A stretch of DNA of 64,000 nucleotides from a virus, in the IMG/VR virus record IMGVR_UViG_3300025450_000020, positions 18,186-82,185 of that record, one strand, 5' to 3'. Below, piece by piece: positions 8,865 through 18,148 of the stretch. How positions within the stretch are numbered: the stretch's first letter is position 1; each line of letters begins with the position of its first letter. The notes beneath the pieces are model-generated. The model was not told the origin of the DNA. It was given only the letters and a program-made list of their open reading frames with translations, and made no database searches. A program made the translations under genes and the position numbers.

Positions 8865-10246
8865 TGGCTGGTCAAAGCGCATCCACATATAATTTTATTG
8901 CTAACCAAACTTTGGCTTCAGCAACTGCCTCAGTAACATTTAGCAATATTCCGCAGAACTTTACTGACCTAGTGCTTGTAGCAGCACACAATGAAAACGC
9001 TAGTGGCGCTGGTGGATATATGCAATTTAACGGCGATACGGCAACTAACTACAGCTCTAACTATGGGTATGGCAGTGGAAGCGGTACTGGACAAGGACGA
9101 GGTAATAGCCAAACTTTTTTCAGCTTTTCTTACGATACTAATACAACTTATCTAGCGCCTCAAATTTTGCACATAATGAATTACTCAAGCAGCAATATGT
9201 ACAAAACAATTATAGAAACTCAAATGAGTAGTGCGTCTACTCAGACAAGTCCCCAAACAGCGTTATGGAGAGGCTTGAACCCAATAACTAGCATATACAT
9301 GTATGCTGGTACAGGTAGCTTTATTGCTGGTTCTTCTTTTACTCTTTATGGAATTAAAGCCGCAGATGTAGCGTCCATTATTCCTACAAAAGCTATTGGT
9401 GGAGACCTTATTACCTCTGATGGTACTTATACTTATCATGCTTTTAAATCAACAGGTAATTTTATTCCCGCACAAGCACTTACTTGCGATATTTTGATGA
9501 TTGCTGGTGGTGGCGGTGGCGGACCAACTTATGTTGGTGGCGGCGGCGGTGCTGGTGGATTGCGCCTTTTAACTTCTCAAAGTTTTTCTACTAGCCAAAC
9601 AGTTACTATCGGTGCTGGGGGTACTGGCGGAAGTGGTTATGGCAACCAAGGAACAAATGGTGGAACTTCATCACTAGGTTCTATTTCTGCATCTGGTGGT
9701 GGCGCAGGTTCTACAAATGATGGAACTAATCCTAAAGCGGCGGCATCTGGAGGTTCTGGCGGTGGAGCAAACTACACAACTTTAACTGCTGGTTCAGGTA
9801 ACGCTGGCTCATATTCTCCAGTTGAAGGTTACGCTGGAGGTACTGCTTTTAACGGTGGCGCTTATGGCTCAGGTGGCGGTGGCGGCGCGGGTGGAGCAGG
9901 TAATGCTGGAACAACATCTATCGGCGGTGCTGGTGGTGTAGGTGCTGGCGGAACTGGTTATACAAATTATGCAATTTTGAATGCAATGGGTACAGCAACA
10001 TCTACTGGAGTTTTATCATCTGGTAATTATTATTATGCAGGCGGTGGTGGCGGTTCTTCTTATGGCGCTGGCGGTGGTTCAACTTCATCTGGTGGTTTAG
10101 GTGGAGGTGGAACTGGCTCAACAGGTCAAGGAGGAAATGCCACATCTAATACTGGTGGCGGTGGCGGTGGTTCAGAGCGAGCAAGTGGCGCTTTGGCGGG
10201 CGGCAATGGCGGTTCAGGAATTGTTATTGTGAGGTATTTATCCTAA
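8864..10246 (+). CDS. Glycine-rich tail fibre/adhesin protein (F-module + Gly-rich)
   Basis: 460 residues. F-module from VTFSNIPQNFTDLVLVAAHN to FTLYGIKAAD. Bridge TYTYHAFKSTGNFIP, then ILMIAGGGGGG and a Gly-rich domain with GGAGGLRLLTSQ, SPVEGYAGG, YTNYAILNAMG and GNYYYAGGGGGS, ending GGSGIVIVRY. The Gly domain belongs to the same subtype as the genes at 2 and 2149. Coupled upstream and downstream by TAATG overlaps. Confidence 0.75.
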   Translation: MAGQSASTYNFIANQTLASATASVTFSNIPQNFTDLVLVAAHNENASGAGGYMQFNGDTATNYSSNYGYGSGSGTGQGRGNSQTFFSFSYDTNTTYLAPQILHIMNYSSSNMYKTIIETQMSSASTQTSPQTALWRGLNPITSIYMYAGTGSFIAGSSFTLYGIKAADVASIIPTKAIGGDLITSDGTYTYHAFKSTGNFIPAQALTCDILMIAGGGGGGPTYVGGGGGAGGLRLLTSQSFSTSQTVTIGAGGTGGSGYGNQGTNGGTSSLGSISASGGGAGSTNDGTNPKAAASGGSGGGANYTTLTAGSGNAGSYSPVEGYAGGTAFNGGAYGSGGGGGAGGAGNAGTTSIGGAGGVGAGGTGYTNYAILNAMGTATSTGVLSSGNYYYAGGGGGSSYGAGGGSTSSGGLGGGGTGSTGQGGNATSNTGGGGGGSERASGALAGGNGGSGIVIVRYLS

Positions 10247-11610
10247 TGGCTAAAACATACTCTGCTATTCAGACTATTACACTGTCTGCAACTACATCGT
10301 CTGTTACTTTTGCAAATATCCCTCAAAACTATACAGATTTACGACTTCTTGTTAGCGCACGTACTACAGACTCAAATACTGTTAGCTCTACCGCTATGCG
10401 TGTAGGTAACGGTAACGTTGATGCTGGAGCAAACTACACGCAAAAAGACGTACAGTATGCAAACGGCTCTGCTTCTTCTGGTAATACTAGCGGAACCAAC
10501 CAATGGTATTTTGTTCACGATGCGGCAAGTAACACATCGGGAATATTTGGAAATGCAGAAATTTACATACCTAGCTACACCAATGGAATACAAAAATCTG
10601 CTCAATTAAACAGTGTAACTGAGGACAACTCTAGCACCAGCATACAAAGCAGAACAACCTCTGCATTATGGACTGGAACGTCTGCAATTAATATTATTAC
10701 ACTTACTGGAAGCGGTACCAGTTATGCGGCTGGTTCTACTTTTACTCTTTACGGTATTGGTCAAGGAGCTAAAGCTACTGGTGGAACTGTAGTGGGTGCT
10801 GGTAACTATATTTATCATACCTTTACTTCTTCTGGAACATTTACACCAACAGAGTATATTAAGAACGCAGAAGTTCTTGTTATCGCTGGTGGTGGTGGCG
10901 GAGGTTCTCAGGATGGAGCTGGAGCTGGAGCTGGTGGAGTGCTATACGCCCCACCAAATTACCCGTTTAATGCAGGAACAAACTACGGAATTACAGTAGG
11001 AGCTGGTGGCGCTGGAGGTACTTCTAGCGGAGCTGGTTCACAAGGAAACAACTCAGTTGTAAATGCGCTTGTATCCATTGGTGGCGGTGGTGGTGCTGGA
11101 AGAAACACTGTAGGAACTACAGGAGGTTCTGGCGCTGGTGGAAATACAAACGGTGGCTCTCAAGGACCTACGTCTGCACTACAAGCTAGCGTTGGTGGAG
11201 GAATAGGTTATGGTAATGCGGGTGGAGCTAGTGGTAACTCTGGTAGCGGCGCTTCTGGTGGTGGCGGAGGTGCTGGTGCAGCAGGTGGCGCTGGAGTAGG
11301 AGCCACACCTAAAGGTGGAGACGGCGGAATTGGATTAACAACCTGGTCAAGCTGGGGCTACGCCACGGGAACAGGACAAAACATTGGTGGAACTTACTAC
11401 TACGCAGGTGGCGGTGGCGGCGGGGCCGAGCCTACTGGCTCTCAAACTCAAGGTGTTGGTGGTTATGGTGGCGGAGGAACAGCAACTGCCTCTGGCACGG
11501 GTGGAAGTGGGACATCCAATACTGGCGGTGGAGGCGGAGCAGCCTCTGCAAGTGCGGCTGGTGGAGCTGGTGGTTCTGGTTTAGTAATCATTCGTTACCC
11601 AGTTAACTAA
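10246..11610 (+). CDS. Glycine-rich tail fibre/adhesin protein (F-module + Gly-rich)
   Basis: 454 residues, last member of the array. F-module from VTFANIPQNYTDLRLLVSAR to FTLYGIGQGA. Bridge YIYHTFTSSGTFTP, then VLVIAGGGGGGS and a Gly-rich domain with WGYATGTGQNIGGTYYYAGG, like the gene at 6799, ending GGSGLVIIRY. Its pairing with the 6799 subtype suggests duplication of whole genes as well as module exchange. Confidence 0.75.
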   Translation: MAKTYSAIQTITLSATTSSVTFANIPQNYTDLRLLVSARTTDSNTVSSTAMRVGNGNVDAGANYTQKDVQYANGSASSGNTSGTNQWYFVHDAASNTSGIFGNAEIYIPSYTNGIQKSAQLNSVTEDNSSTSIQSRTTSALWTGTSAINIITLTGSGTSYAAGSTFTLYGIGQGAKATGGTVVGAGNYIYHTFTSSGTFTPTEYIKNAEVLVIAGGGGGGSQDGAGAGAGGVLYAPPNYPFNAGTNYGITVGAGGAGGTSSGAGSQGNNSVVNALVSIGGGGGAGRNTVGTTGGSGAGGNTNGGSQGPTSALQASVGGGIGYGNAGGASGNSGSGASGGGGGAGAAGGAGVGATPKGGDGGIGLTTWSSWGYATGTGQNIGGTYYYAGGGGGGAEPTGSQTQGVGGYGGGGTATASGTGGSGTSNTGGGGGAASASAAGGAGGSGLVIIRYPVN

Positions 11611-11633
11611 CAATATGCTAAATAAACAAATAA

Positions 11634-11642
11634 TGCTATAAT
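11634..11642 (+). promoter_or_regulatory. Extended -10 promoter
   Basis: TGCTATAAT fits TGnTATAAT. It lies 24 bases before the ATG at 11667, which has a perfect AGGAGG ribosome site. Confidence 0.5.
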
Positions 11643-11666
11643 ATAAAAAGTAACAGGAGGTATAAA

Positions 11667-11900
11667 ATGTCAGATACACCAACAAAGATTATTGTTGATT
11701 GCTCTACAGGAGAACAAAAGATTGTTCCTTTGACTCCCGCCGAGATTGCAGCTAACGATCAAGCAGCAGCAGCGGCAGCTACAGCAGCTCAAGAAAAGGC
11801 AGCAGCAGATGCTGCGGCAGCAGCAGCAAAAGCAAGTGCGGTAGCAAAGCTATCTTCACTTGGACTTACAGCAGAAGAAATTGCAGCATTAACTGCATAA
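11667..11900 (+). CDS. Small alanine-rich coiled-coil protein
   Basis: 77 residues after an ACAGGAGGT ribosome site. The N-terminus (KIIVDCSTGEQKIVPLTPAE) is followed by a stretch of about 30 residues made mostly of Ala with Gln, Glu and Lys, predicted helical by composition. It ends in KLSSLGLTAEEIAALTA, a short helical hairpin that recurs at the end of small phage structural proteins. Its position between fibre genes and another small structural gene suggests a virion role; specific function unknown. Confidence 0.6.
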   Translation: MSDTPTKIIVDCSTGEQKIVPLTPAEIAANDQAAAAAATAAQEKAAADAAAAAAKASAVAKLSSLGLTAEEIAALTA

Positions 11901-11924
11901 TTTAAAATAACTAAGGAGAAATAA

Positions 11925-12317
11925 ATGGCACATATGGCCGAAATTGATTCAGATAATAAGGTGGTTCGTGTTCTTGTTGTCTCTGACGCAGACGCAGCAG
12001 ATGGCCATAACTTCCTTGCAAACACATTAGGACTTGGTGGAACGTGGATCGCTACATCATACAACACTCGTGGTGGAGTACACTACGGTCCAGATGGTCA
12101 GCCAGACGGTAAGCCACAAGTTGGATTCAACTATGCTGGAATTGGATATTCATGGGACGGTACAGGATTTGCTGCACCACAACCATTTCCATCATGGACT
12201 CTAGATAAGACAACCTACACATGGACTGCACCTGTTGCATATCCTACAGATGGCAAGCTTTATACCTGGGACGAAGATAAGAAGTCTTGGGATGAAGTTC
12301 CAGCCCCTCAAGCATAA
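11925..12317 (+). CDS. Small tail-associated structural protein
   Basis: 130 residues after AAGGAGAAATAA. The opening AEIDSDNKVVRVLVV and the centre (GGTWIATSYN, GFNYAGIGYSWD, FAAPQPFPSWTLD) are familiar from small proteins of marine and freshwater phages found among tail fibre genes. The pattern of repeated Trp/Tyr near FPSW and YTWTAP suggests a small beta fold. A strong terminator follows directly, so this gene closes the fibre operon. Confidence 0.6.
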   Translation: MAHMAEIDSDNKVVRVLVVSDADAADGHNFLANTLGLGGTWIATSYNTRGGVHYGPDGQPDGKPQVGFNYAGIGYSWDGTGFAAPQPFPSWTLDKTTYTWTAPVAYPTDGKLYTWDEDKKSWDEVPAPQA

Positions 12318-12336
12318 TAAATAAAATAATAATGTG

Positions 12337-12375
12337 ATATTTAGCCGCTATTTTACATAGCGGTTAAATATTTTT
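12337..12375 (+). terminator. Intrinsic terminator ending the fibre operon
   Basis: Fourteen-pair stem ATATTTAGCCGCTA with TAGCGGTTAAATAT (one G-U pair) around the loop TTTTACA, followed by TTTTT. The strongest intrinsic terminator in the window. Confidence 0.8.
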
Positions 12376-12400
12376 GTAGCAAAATAACATAGGAGAATAA

Positions 12401-12607
12401 ATGGCTAAAGTAACACCAAAAGAAGATGAAAAAGTTATGAAGTGCTTTACATTTAATGTAAATATGATGATTCACATTTTTGCAGAAGATGAAACTTCAG
12501 CAAGAGAGAAATTGGATAAAGAAGGCGGATTTGTAGGAAAAAGAGACGTAACTCTAGAAGACTCTATTATTCTCCATCCTAATAAAAGAAATTTGAAGTC
12601 AATCTGA
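12401..12607 (+). CDS. Small hypothetical protein
   Basis: 68 residues with ATAGGAG ribosome site. Sequence MAKVTPKEDEKVMKCFTFNV, then MMIHIFAEDETSAREKLDKE. The ETSAREKLDKEGG segment resembles small phage proteins in which a beta strand is followed by a helix with periodic Ala. It lies alone between two terminator-like hairpins, so it may be expressed separately from its neighbours. Function not recognised. Confidence 0.55.
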   Translation: MAKVTPKEDEKVMKCFTFNVNMMIHIFAEDETSAREKLDKEGGFVGKRDVTLEDSIILHPNKRNLKSI

Positions 12608-12611
12608 TTCC

Positions 12612-12633
12612 ATCCCGCCTTTTTAGGCGGGAC
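12612..12633 (+). terminator. Terminator-like hairpin built from TCCCGCC/GGCGGGA
   Basis: TCCCGCCT, loop TTTT, AGGCGGGA: an eight-pair GC-rich hairpin right after the 12607 stop. The downstream U-tract is weak (CTTTC). It contains the dispersed 7-mer in both orientations. Confidence 0.55.
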
Positions 12634-12656
12634 TTTCAAATAACCCGATTACATAG

Positions 12657-12662
12657 TAAAAT
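12657..12662 (+). promoter_or_regulatory. Candidate leaderless promoter for 12669
   Basis: TAAAAT ends 6 bases before the ATG at 12669, and no Shine-Dalgarno is present, so transcription would start at or next to the start codon. Confidence 0.4.
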
Positions 12663-12668
12663 AGTCTT

Positions 12669-15293
12669 ATGTCATATAAACAAGTAGTTCTCAGGGATAA
12701 TCCAATAGCATTTTGGCCTTTAAATGGCACATCTAGCTTGAGAACCTATGCAACAATTTTGCTGGAGTATAAGACATATCAAGATTGGCTAGATGCTGAG
12801 CCTAACTATGGGGCAGATCCAATTACATTTACATTGCAGGATATATCACAAGGTGGGAACCATGCAGCATATACTTTAGGTTCCCCCAACTTTTTGGACA
12901 TCTTGCCACTTGCAACACTTTCAAATTATGACACACAACTTGCAGGATGCAAGATAAATTCAACTTCTGAGATTGGCATACAAAACCAATACAGTCCAAC
13001 AGGAACTGGATCAACACCTCTTTACAACATGTTCTATACAGGAACAGAGAATTTAACTTTTGGTATTGAAATGTGGTTGGCTTTTGATTCAAACCCGCCA
13101 ACAGACAATGTTGTTTTCCAAGTACAATCGGGCGGGAGTAGCCCAGAAGTTATTGCTAAAGCCTATATAAACAACGATAAGATTTACTTTACAGTTAATG
13201 GAAAAGATAAAGTAGCTGGAACTAATCTTTCATATACAACATATAAGCAGGTATCCTCATGGGATTCACAGATGCATATATTCTTTTACTACTCAAAGGG
13301 ATCAATTAATATTGGCGTTAACTCGTTGTTTGGACAAGCAACACAAGTTAGCCAGAACTTTATTTGGCACAATTCATATTCATCATCTCCAGAGTATTTT
13401 TATAAGATTGGTCCATCAGGATCAAACAATAAGTTTACAATAAATGATCTATCATTCTATGATTATGTTTTGTCAGATAATCAAATCAAGTCTCACATGG
13501 TTTGGGGAACTTATGATTCATCCCCGCAAAATTATGTAAAGCAGTCAAGTGGTTTCTTCTTTGATATTAAAGATGACCCCAATATGCTTGCTTATCAAAA
13601 AGACTTTACAAATCCAGCAAATTATAGAAGTGGTGTCATTAACAATTTAATTGTTGATAAAACTGGAATGACTTTGCAGACTATTCCATCTTTAACAAAA
13701 AGTGGATCAGGCACATTAACAGCATCTAATGGTCTGTCAGTAACATCAACAGCTGGAGCTATGTTTTCAAATCTATCAAAGTATTATTCTTTGGGCGGGA
13801 TTTCAATACTAGGTCAAATAAATTGGACCCTTAACGGAGGTTCATCCCCAGCAACTATACTGGCTATAGATGGAATTAACAACAACGAATCCCTATATCT
13901 AGCTCAAAGCACAGATAACAAACTAACGCTTTACTATCATAGCGTAGCTAACTACTACCCATATGCCTCTACAGACACTATAATTGCTCAAGTTCCAACC
14001 GCTGTTGCTTCAAACGGAAACTATAATTTTGGACTATCAATAAATAACAATATTGCAACAATTTATTTATCGGGTAACAGCTCAGTATCAGGCAATCTTC
14101 CAAGCTATACTTATTCTAATTTAAATCTTTATTTTGGTAATCAGTATTCATCTGCAACAACTCTCCCATTATCGGGCAGCATAAGCAATGTTTCAATATT
14201 GAACTCATACATTAATCCATCTACATATTCTTTGTACGGATCAAACGATATGCTAACAATACCTTTTATAAGCAGTCTTGCAGTTTCACAGATTGGAACA
14301 TGGACATACGGAGTTCTATCTTCTCAACTTAACAAGATATTTGGGTCAAGAGTAACTTGGGAAACTGGAACTTCCGATAATTCTGTAATAAGCTTAAATG
14401 AAAGTGTAGTGTTCCAGTACTCCATGGACAACGGCACTACTTGGAATCAAATAACAAATGGCTATCCAGTAACAAAGTTTGCAGATAATTCACAAGTAGC
14501 ATATCCAGATATAACATTCAGAGCTATCTTATCGGTTCAAGATTCCTCATCCCTACAGTTACCTAGAGTAGATAAAGTTTTGATTAATTTTTATAAGAAC
14601 CTAGAAATTTTCTCAGATGCGGGAGCTTTCGTATTGGCGCCAAGACAAGGCAGCTACATTGGAGACACTTATTCAATTAAGAATAATTTCTTTAATATTC
14701 TTTCACGTACAAGCAATTTTGGCATCAAGGTGGCACAAGTTCAGAATAGTAATTCTGTGGCTACAATTAATACTGTTAATGGAACTGCCACATATCAAAC
14801 GATAGAGTTCTGGTTTAGATATGATTCTGTAAGCTCAAGTATTGCTCAAACGATATTGGACACAGTAGGTCTATCTGCAAAGCTATATATTGACCCCGCC
14901 ACAAACATTGTTTATTCAAATGGTTTTTCAAATGTATTTATAAACGGCGTATCTTTAGCTGCAGGTCGTGTATTAAGCCAGGGCGAGGCATATCATTTTG
15001 TTTGCGTATATCCAAACCAAACAAACGCACAGATATATTTGGGCGGGGATCAAAGACTACAGACCTTCTCATACGGCACATTTGGCTATATAAGCCTATA
15101 TCCTTCAGCATTTGCCCAAGGGGATGCACAGACAAGGTACCTAGAATTCCTGTCTAGCAATGTTGCACAAGTTACAGTATCATCTAATACTGACAGCATA
15201 GGTACAATTGGAGAATATTCAAGCACTGTGACTGGATATAACGGTGGGCAACCAGTTCTGGCATACCCTCATCCCATAAGTATTACCGTATAA
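12669..15293 (+). CDS. Large tail protein with LamG/concanavalin-like domains
   Basis: 874 residues. It begins SYKQVVLRDNPIAFWPLNG, the usual opening of phage LamG-type proteins. Segments resembling concanavalin A-like/LamG jelly-rolls occur around residues 120-280 (FGIEMWLAF, KIYFTVNG, FFYYSKGS), 360-510 (GQINWTLNGG) and 690-860 (IEFWFRYDS, YHFVCVYPN). These domains usually bind carbohydrate. A minor tail or side-fibre role in surface binding is likely. No ribosome site precedes the ATG, consistent with the leaderless promoter. Confidence 0.7.
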   Translation: MSYKQVVLRDNPIAFWPLNGTSSLRTYATILLEYKTYQDWLDAEPNYGADPITFTLQDISQGGNHAAYTLGSPNFLDILPLATLSNYDTQLAGCKINSTSEIGIQNQYSPTGTGSTPLYNMFYTGTENLTFGIEMWLAFDSNPPTDNVVFQVQSGGSSPEVIAKAYINNDKIYFTVNGKDKVAGTNLSYTTYKQVSSWDSQMHIFFYYSKGSINIGVNSLFGQATQVSQNFIWHNSYSSSPEYFYKIGPSGSNNKFTINDLSFYDYVLSDNQIKSHMVWGTYDSSPQNYVKQSSGFFFDIKDDPNMLAYQKDFTNPANYRSGVINNLIVDKTGMTLQTIPSLTKSGSGTLTASNGLSVTSTAGAMFSNLSKYYSLGGISILGQINWTLNGGSSPATILAIDGINNNESLYLAQSTDNKLTLYYHSVANYYPYASTDTIIAQVPTAVASNGNYNFGLSINNNIATIYLSGNSSVSGNLPSYTYSNLNLYFGNQYSSATTLPLSGSISNVSILNSYINPSTYSLYGSNDMLTIPFISSLAVSQIGTWTYGVLSSQLNKIFGSRVTWETGTSDNSVISLNESVVFQYSMDNGTTWNQITNGYPVTKFADNSQVAYPDITFRAILSVQDSSSLQLPRVDKVLINFYKNLEIFSDAGAFVLAPRQGSYIGDTYSIKNNFFNILSRTSNFGIKVAQVQNSNSVATINTVNGTATYQTIEFWFRYDSVSSSIAQTILDTVGLSAKLYIDPATNIVYSNGFSNVFINGVSLAAGRVLSQGEAYHFVCVYPNQTNAQIYLGGDQRLQTFSYGTFGYISLYPSAFAQGDAQTRYLEFLSSNVAQVTVSSNTDSIGTIGEYSSTVTGYNGGQPVLAYPHPISITV

Positions 15294-15334
15294 CACATTT
15301 TTGGCAGCCATATGTTCCGTTTTTAAGACTTAGG

Positions 15335-15343
15335 TGGTATTAT
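15335..15343 (+). promoter_or_regulatory. Leaderless extended -10 promoter for 15350
   Basis: TGGTATTAT ends 6 bases before the ATG at 15350. There is no Shine-Dalgarno between, so the mRNA should begin at or beside the ATG. Confidence 0.5.
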
Positions 15344-15349
15344 TGGCAT

Positions 15350-15688
15350 ATGAGCAAGATGCGTACAACCGTCGTAGAAGAAGTTAATTGGGGCCTTTAT
15401 GTTTGGCAGATGCCAGATGGTAAGGTTGTTATGGATGAAGAGGGTGCATATTTGAGTATCCCGTCCCTAAAAGGCGATATTCGCCAGATTAAAAAGCTAA
15501 AGGATGCAGCAAAGCACTACGGCCTAGAAGATGGAACACCATTATTTATGTCTGGTCACAGACCCGTTACAGATGAAGAGCTTGAAATGCAAAAGCAAAG
15601 ATTGGAAATGGGGCTTGTTCCAGACGAGCATGACCTTCCAGCTATGATGGATTATGTTAAAGAAATGAGGGACATGAAGCTTGGTTAA
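15350..15688 (+). CDS. Hypothetical protein upstream of portal
   Basis: 112 residues, charged and mostly helical in its second half (DEELEMQKQRLEMGLVPDEH, ending MMDYVKEMRDMKLG). The first half (WGLYVWQMPDGKVVMDEEG) looks like a small beta sheet. It is first in the head operon, 15 bases before portal, so it may be a head-assembly accessory or early structural protein. Family not recognised. Confidence 0.6.
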   Translation: MSKMRTTVVEEVNWGLYVWQMPDGKVVMDEEGAYLSIPSLKGDIRQIKKLKDAAKHYGLEDGTPLFMSGHRPVTDEELEMQKQRLEMGLVPDEHDLPAMMDYVKEMRDMKLG

Positions 15689-15703
15689 AGCTTTATAAAA
15701 AAT

Positions 15704-17281
15704 ATGGCTAATTTAAGAATTGATGACAGTATTGATGAAGATGAGGGTGGGATCACAGTAAAGCTGGATGCCCCATCACATACTATAGAGCACGATTTTG
15801 GTGACCCGTTTAATGCAACTTGGTCAGATATTAAGAAGGCAGATGGCCTAAGTCCTAATTTCCGTCGTCAAGTAAATAGAATGGAAAAGTCATTTACTGG
15901 TGTTGGTGATGCAAAGTCTAAGAAGTTAGATCCGCTTGACCTTACAGGATATTCTCTTTTCCAGATTGTTCAACCTCCTTACAACGTACTATATTTGGCA
16001 CAGCTTTATGATATCTCCCCATATCATCACTCTGCTGTAAATGCTAAAGCTGCCAACGTTGTCGGGCTCGGTTATAAATTTGAAAACACATGGGCAACAA
16101 CTGCAAAGATTGAAGAAGTAATGGATCAGCCTAAAAAGCTTGACAAGTTGCGTTCAAAGCTTGAAGGCCTTAAAGAAGAGATGCGGGAGTTCCTAGAATC
16201 TCTTAACTCTGATGATTCATTTACAGAGACAATGAAAAAGATCTTCATTGACCTAGAATCAACAGGAAATGCTTATCTTGAAGTTGGTCGTACATCAACT
16301 GGTAAGATTGGCTACATTGGTCATATTCCTACAACAACAATGCGTATTCGCCGTCACCGTGACGGATTTGTTCAAGTTGTTTATAACCGCTACACATTTT
16401 TTAGAAACTTCGGTGATACCGAGACCCCAGATCAGATAGGTACTGATCCCCAGCCAAACGAAGTAATTCACTTTAAAGTATTTACTCCGTCAAATACCTA
16501 CTATGGCATTCCAGATGTTTTGTCTGCTAAGAATGCAGTTGCTGGTGATGAATTCGCACAGCGATTTAACTTGGACTACTTTGAAAACAAAGCTGTGCCT
16601 CGTTACATTATTACCGTAAAGGGAGCAAAGCTTACAGCAGAATCAGAGCGTAAGTTACTAGAGTTCTTCCAGACGGGGCTTAAAGGAAGAAATCACAGAA
16701 CCCTTTATATCCCTCTTCCATCAGATGGCGAGCAAGGTCGTGTTGAGTTTAACATGGAGCCAATTGAAGCGGGAATTCAAGATTCTTCGTTTAGGAACTA
16801 TGCGGTAGAAAACAGAGATCGTATTCTTTTGTCTCACCGTGTTCCAGTATCAAAGCTTGGAATGCCTGCAAACGTTTCGTTGGCTAATGCTAAAGATGCT
16901 GACAAGACATTTAAAGAGCAAGTATGTCGTCCACGTCAAGAAGAACTTGAGTTTAAGATTAATTTAATTATCAAGGAATTTACTGATGCGTTCAAACTTC
17001 AATTTAACGAACTTGCACTTACAGATGAAGAGACTCAATCTCGTATTGATGACCGTTATCTGAAGGATCAAGTTATTACTCCTAACGAAGTTCGTGCACG
17101 TCGTGGAATGGCTCCACTTGAAGGCGGTGATGCAGTGTTGGTTATTAATCCTAAAGCAGCACAAGATGCAGCATCAGATGCAAGTGGTAATAAAGCCAGA
17201 AGCCAAGACCGTGTTTTAAATGCACCTGATAAAATGGGCACGGGTCGTGCTCCAAAGGGTGAGGGAAGACAACAGGCATAA
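15704..17281 (+). CDS. Portal protein
   Basis: 525 residues, the normal size for HK97/PBSX-type portals. Telling segments are LYDISPYHHSAVNAKAANVV (near residue 105), FIDLESTGNAYLEV (~185), MRIRRHRDG, and VIHFKVFTPSNTYYGIPDVL (~255-275), followed by NLDYFENKAVPRY and LLSHRVPVSKLG. The portal forms the dodecameric ring at the packaging vertex and binds terminase. The ribosome site is weak, so coupling to the gene at 15350 is likely. Terminase lies 43 kb away in this window rather than beside it. Confidence 0.9.
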   Translation: MANLRIDDSIDEDEGGITVKLDAPSHTIEHDFGDPFNATWSDIKKADGLSPNFRRQVNRMEKSFTGVGDAKSKKLDPLDLTGYSLFQIVQPPYNVLYLAQLYDISPYHHSAVNAKAANVVGLGYKFENTWATTAKIEEVMDQPKKLDKLRSKLEGLKEEMREFLESLNSDDSFTETMKKIFIDLESTGNAYLEVGRTSTGKIGYIGHIPTTTMRIRRHRDGFVQVVYNRYTFFRNFGDTETPDQIGTDPQPNEVIHFKVFTPSNTYYGIPDVLSAKNAVAGDEFAQRFNLDYFENKAVPRYIITVKGAKLTAESERKLLEFFQTGLKGRNHRTLYIPLPSDGEQGRVEFNMEPIEAGIQDSSFRNYAVENRDRILLSHRVPVSKLGMPANVSLANAKDADKTFKEQVCRPRQEELEFKINLIIKEFTDAFKLQFNELALTDEETQSRIDDRYLKDQVITPNEVRARRGMAPLEGGDAVLVINPKAAQDAASDASGNKARSQDRVLNAPDKMGTGRAPKGEGRQQA

Positions 17282-17284
17282 CAA

Positions 17285-18148
17285 ATGTCTACAGCATTAG
17301 ACGTTTTAAATGTTGCTAGAAGTCAAATAGGTTTTGTTGAAGGACCAGTAAATGAAAACCCATATGGAATTTGGTATGGGGTTCCAAATGCAAGTTATTG
17401 TGCTATGGGTATAAGTTGGTGCTTTGCACAAGTTGGACTTTCATCTTTAGTTGCAGCACAAACTCCAAAAGGTTTTGCATATTGCCCTGCAGGTCTTGCA
17501 TGGTTTCAAAGACAAGGTTTAGTTGTAAATAAATATCAAGCACAACCAGGTGACCTTGTTTTCTTTTCATGGGGTACTGGTGTTGCAGAGCATGTTGAAA
17601 TTGTTGAAGCTGCATCTGCAGACGGATTAACAACAATTGGTTTCAATACAACTGATAAAAATACAAAAGAAGCAGCAAATGGCGGAGGGTGCTACAGAGA
17701 ACACCGTCCATATCTTTATGTTATGGCAATTGTAAGACCTAAGTATCCAGTGCCTCTAAAACCTGTTTCAAAGGGTGTTACAAGTAAAAAAGCTACGGCA
17801 GGTGTAGCAGCTACTGGAACAGCCGCAGCAGGCGTTGCAGCAGCTTTACATGGCACTCCAATCACAACCTCGGGAACAACACCAACACCCACTCCATCAC
17901 CTACAGTATTTGTAGCACCACCTTTTCCTACTAGTGCAACAGCTTTTAATTTAGGGCAAAAAAGTGATGCTGTTATGGCTGTAGAAAAAGCACTGTTAAA
18001 GGCGGGACTGCTTCCAAGTAACTATGTAACTGGAATAATGAATAAACAAACACAAGCGGCATTAGTAAAGTATGAGGCAAAGCAAGGAATTAAAGTTACA
18101 GGTACGCTGCCACAAATTATATATGATGAATTAAAGGGATCACTATGA
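17285..18148 (+). CDS. Endolysin: CHAP-like amidase/peptidase with peptidoglycan-binding domain
   Basis: 287 residues. Residues 1-150 form a CHAP-like domain with probable catalytic Cys39 (NASYCAMGISW) and His103 (VAEHVEIVE). An Ala/Gly then Pro/Thr-rich linker spans ~170-220. Residues ~223-285 (LGQKSDAVMAVEKALLKAGL, TQAALVKYEAKQGI) are a PG_binding_1-like repeat. It should cleave peptidoglycan stem peptides or cross-bridges at lysis. No signal peptide, so export needs a holin; the next gene overlaps it by 4 bases and is a holin candidate. Its position between portal and protease is unusual. Confidence 0.85.
   Translation: MSTALDVLNVARSQIGFVEGPVNENPYGIWYGVPNASYCAMGISWCFAQVGLSSLVAAQTPKGFAYCPAGLAWFQRQGLVVNKYQAQPGDLVFFSWGTGVAEHVEIVEAASADGLTTIGFNTTDKNTKEAANGGGCYREHRPYLYVMAIVRPKYPVPLKPVSKGVTSKKATAGVAATGTAAAGVAAALHGTPITTSGTTPTPTPSPTVFVAPPFPTSATAFNLGQKSDAVMAVEKALLKAGLLPSNYVTGIMNKQTQAALVKYEAKQGIKVTGTLPQIIYDELKGSL

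Noticed and set aside
300-11600. Glycine-codon repeats as a CRISPR or satellite array
   Set aside because: The GGTGGC runs are in-frame coding sequence of irregular period, with protein-level order and no spacers.
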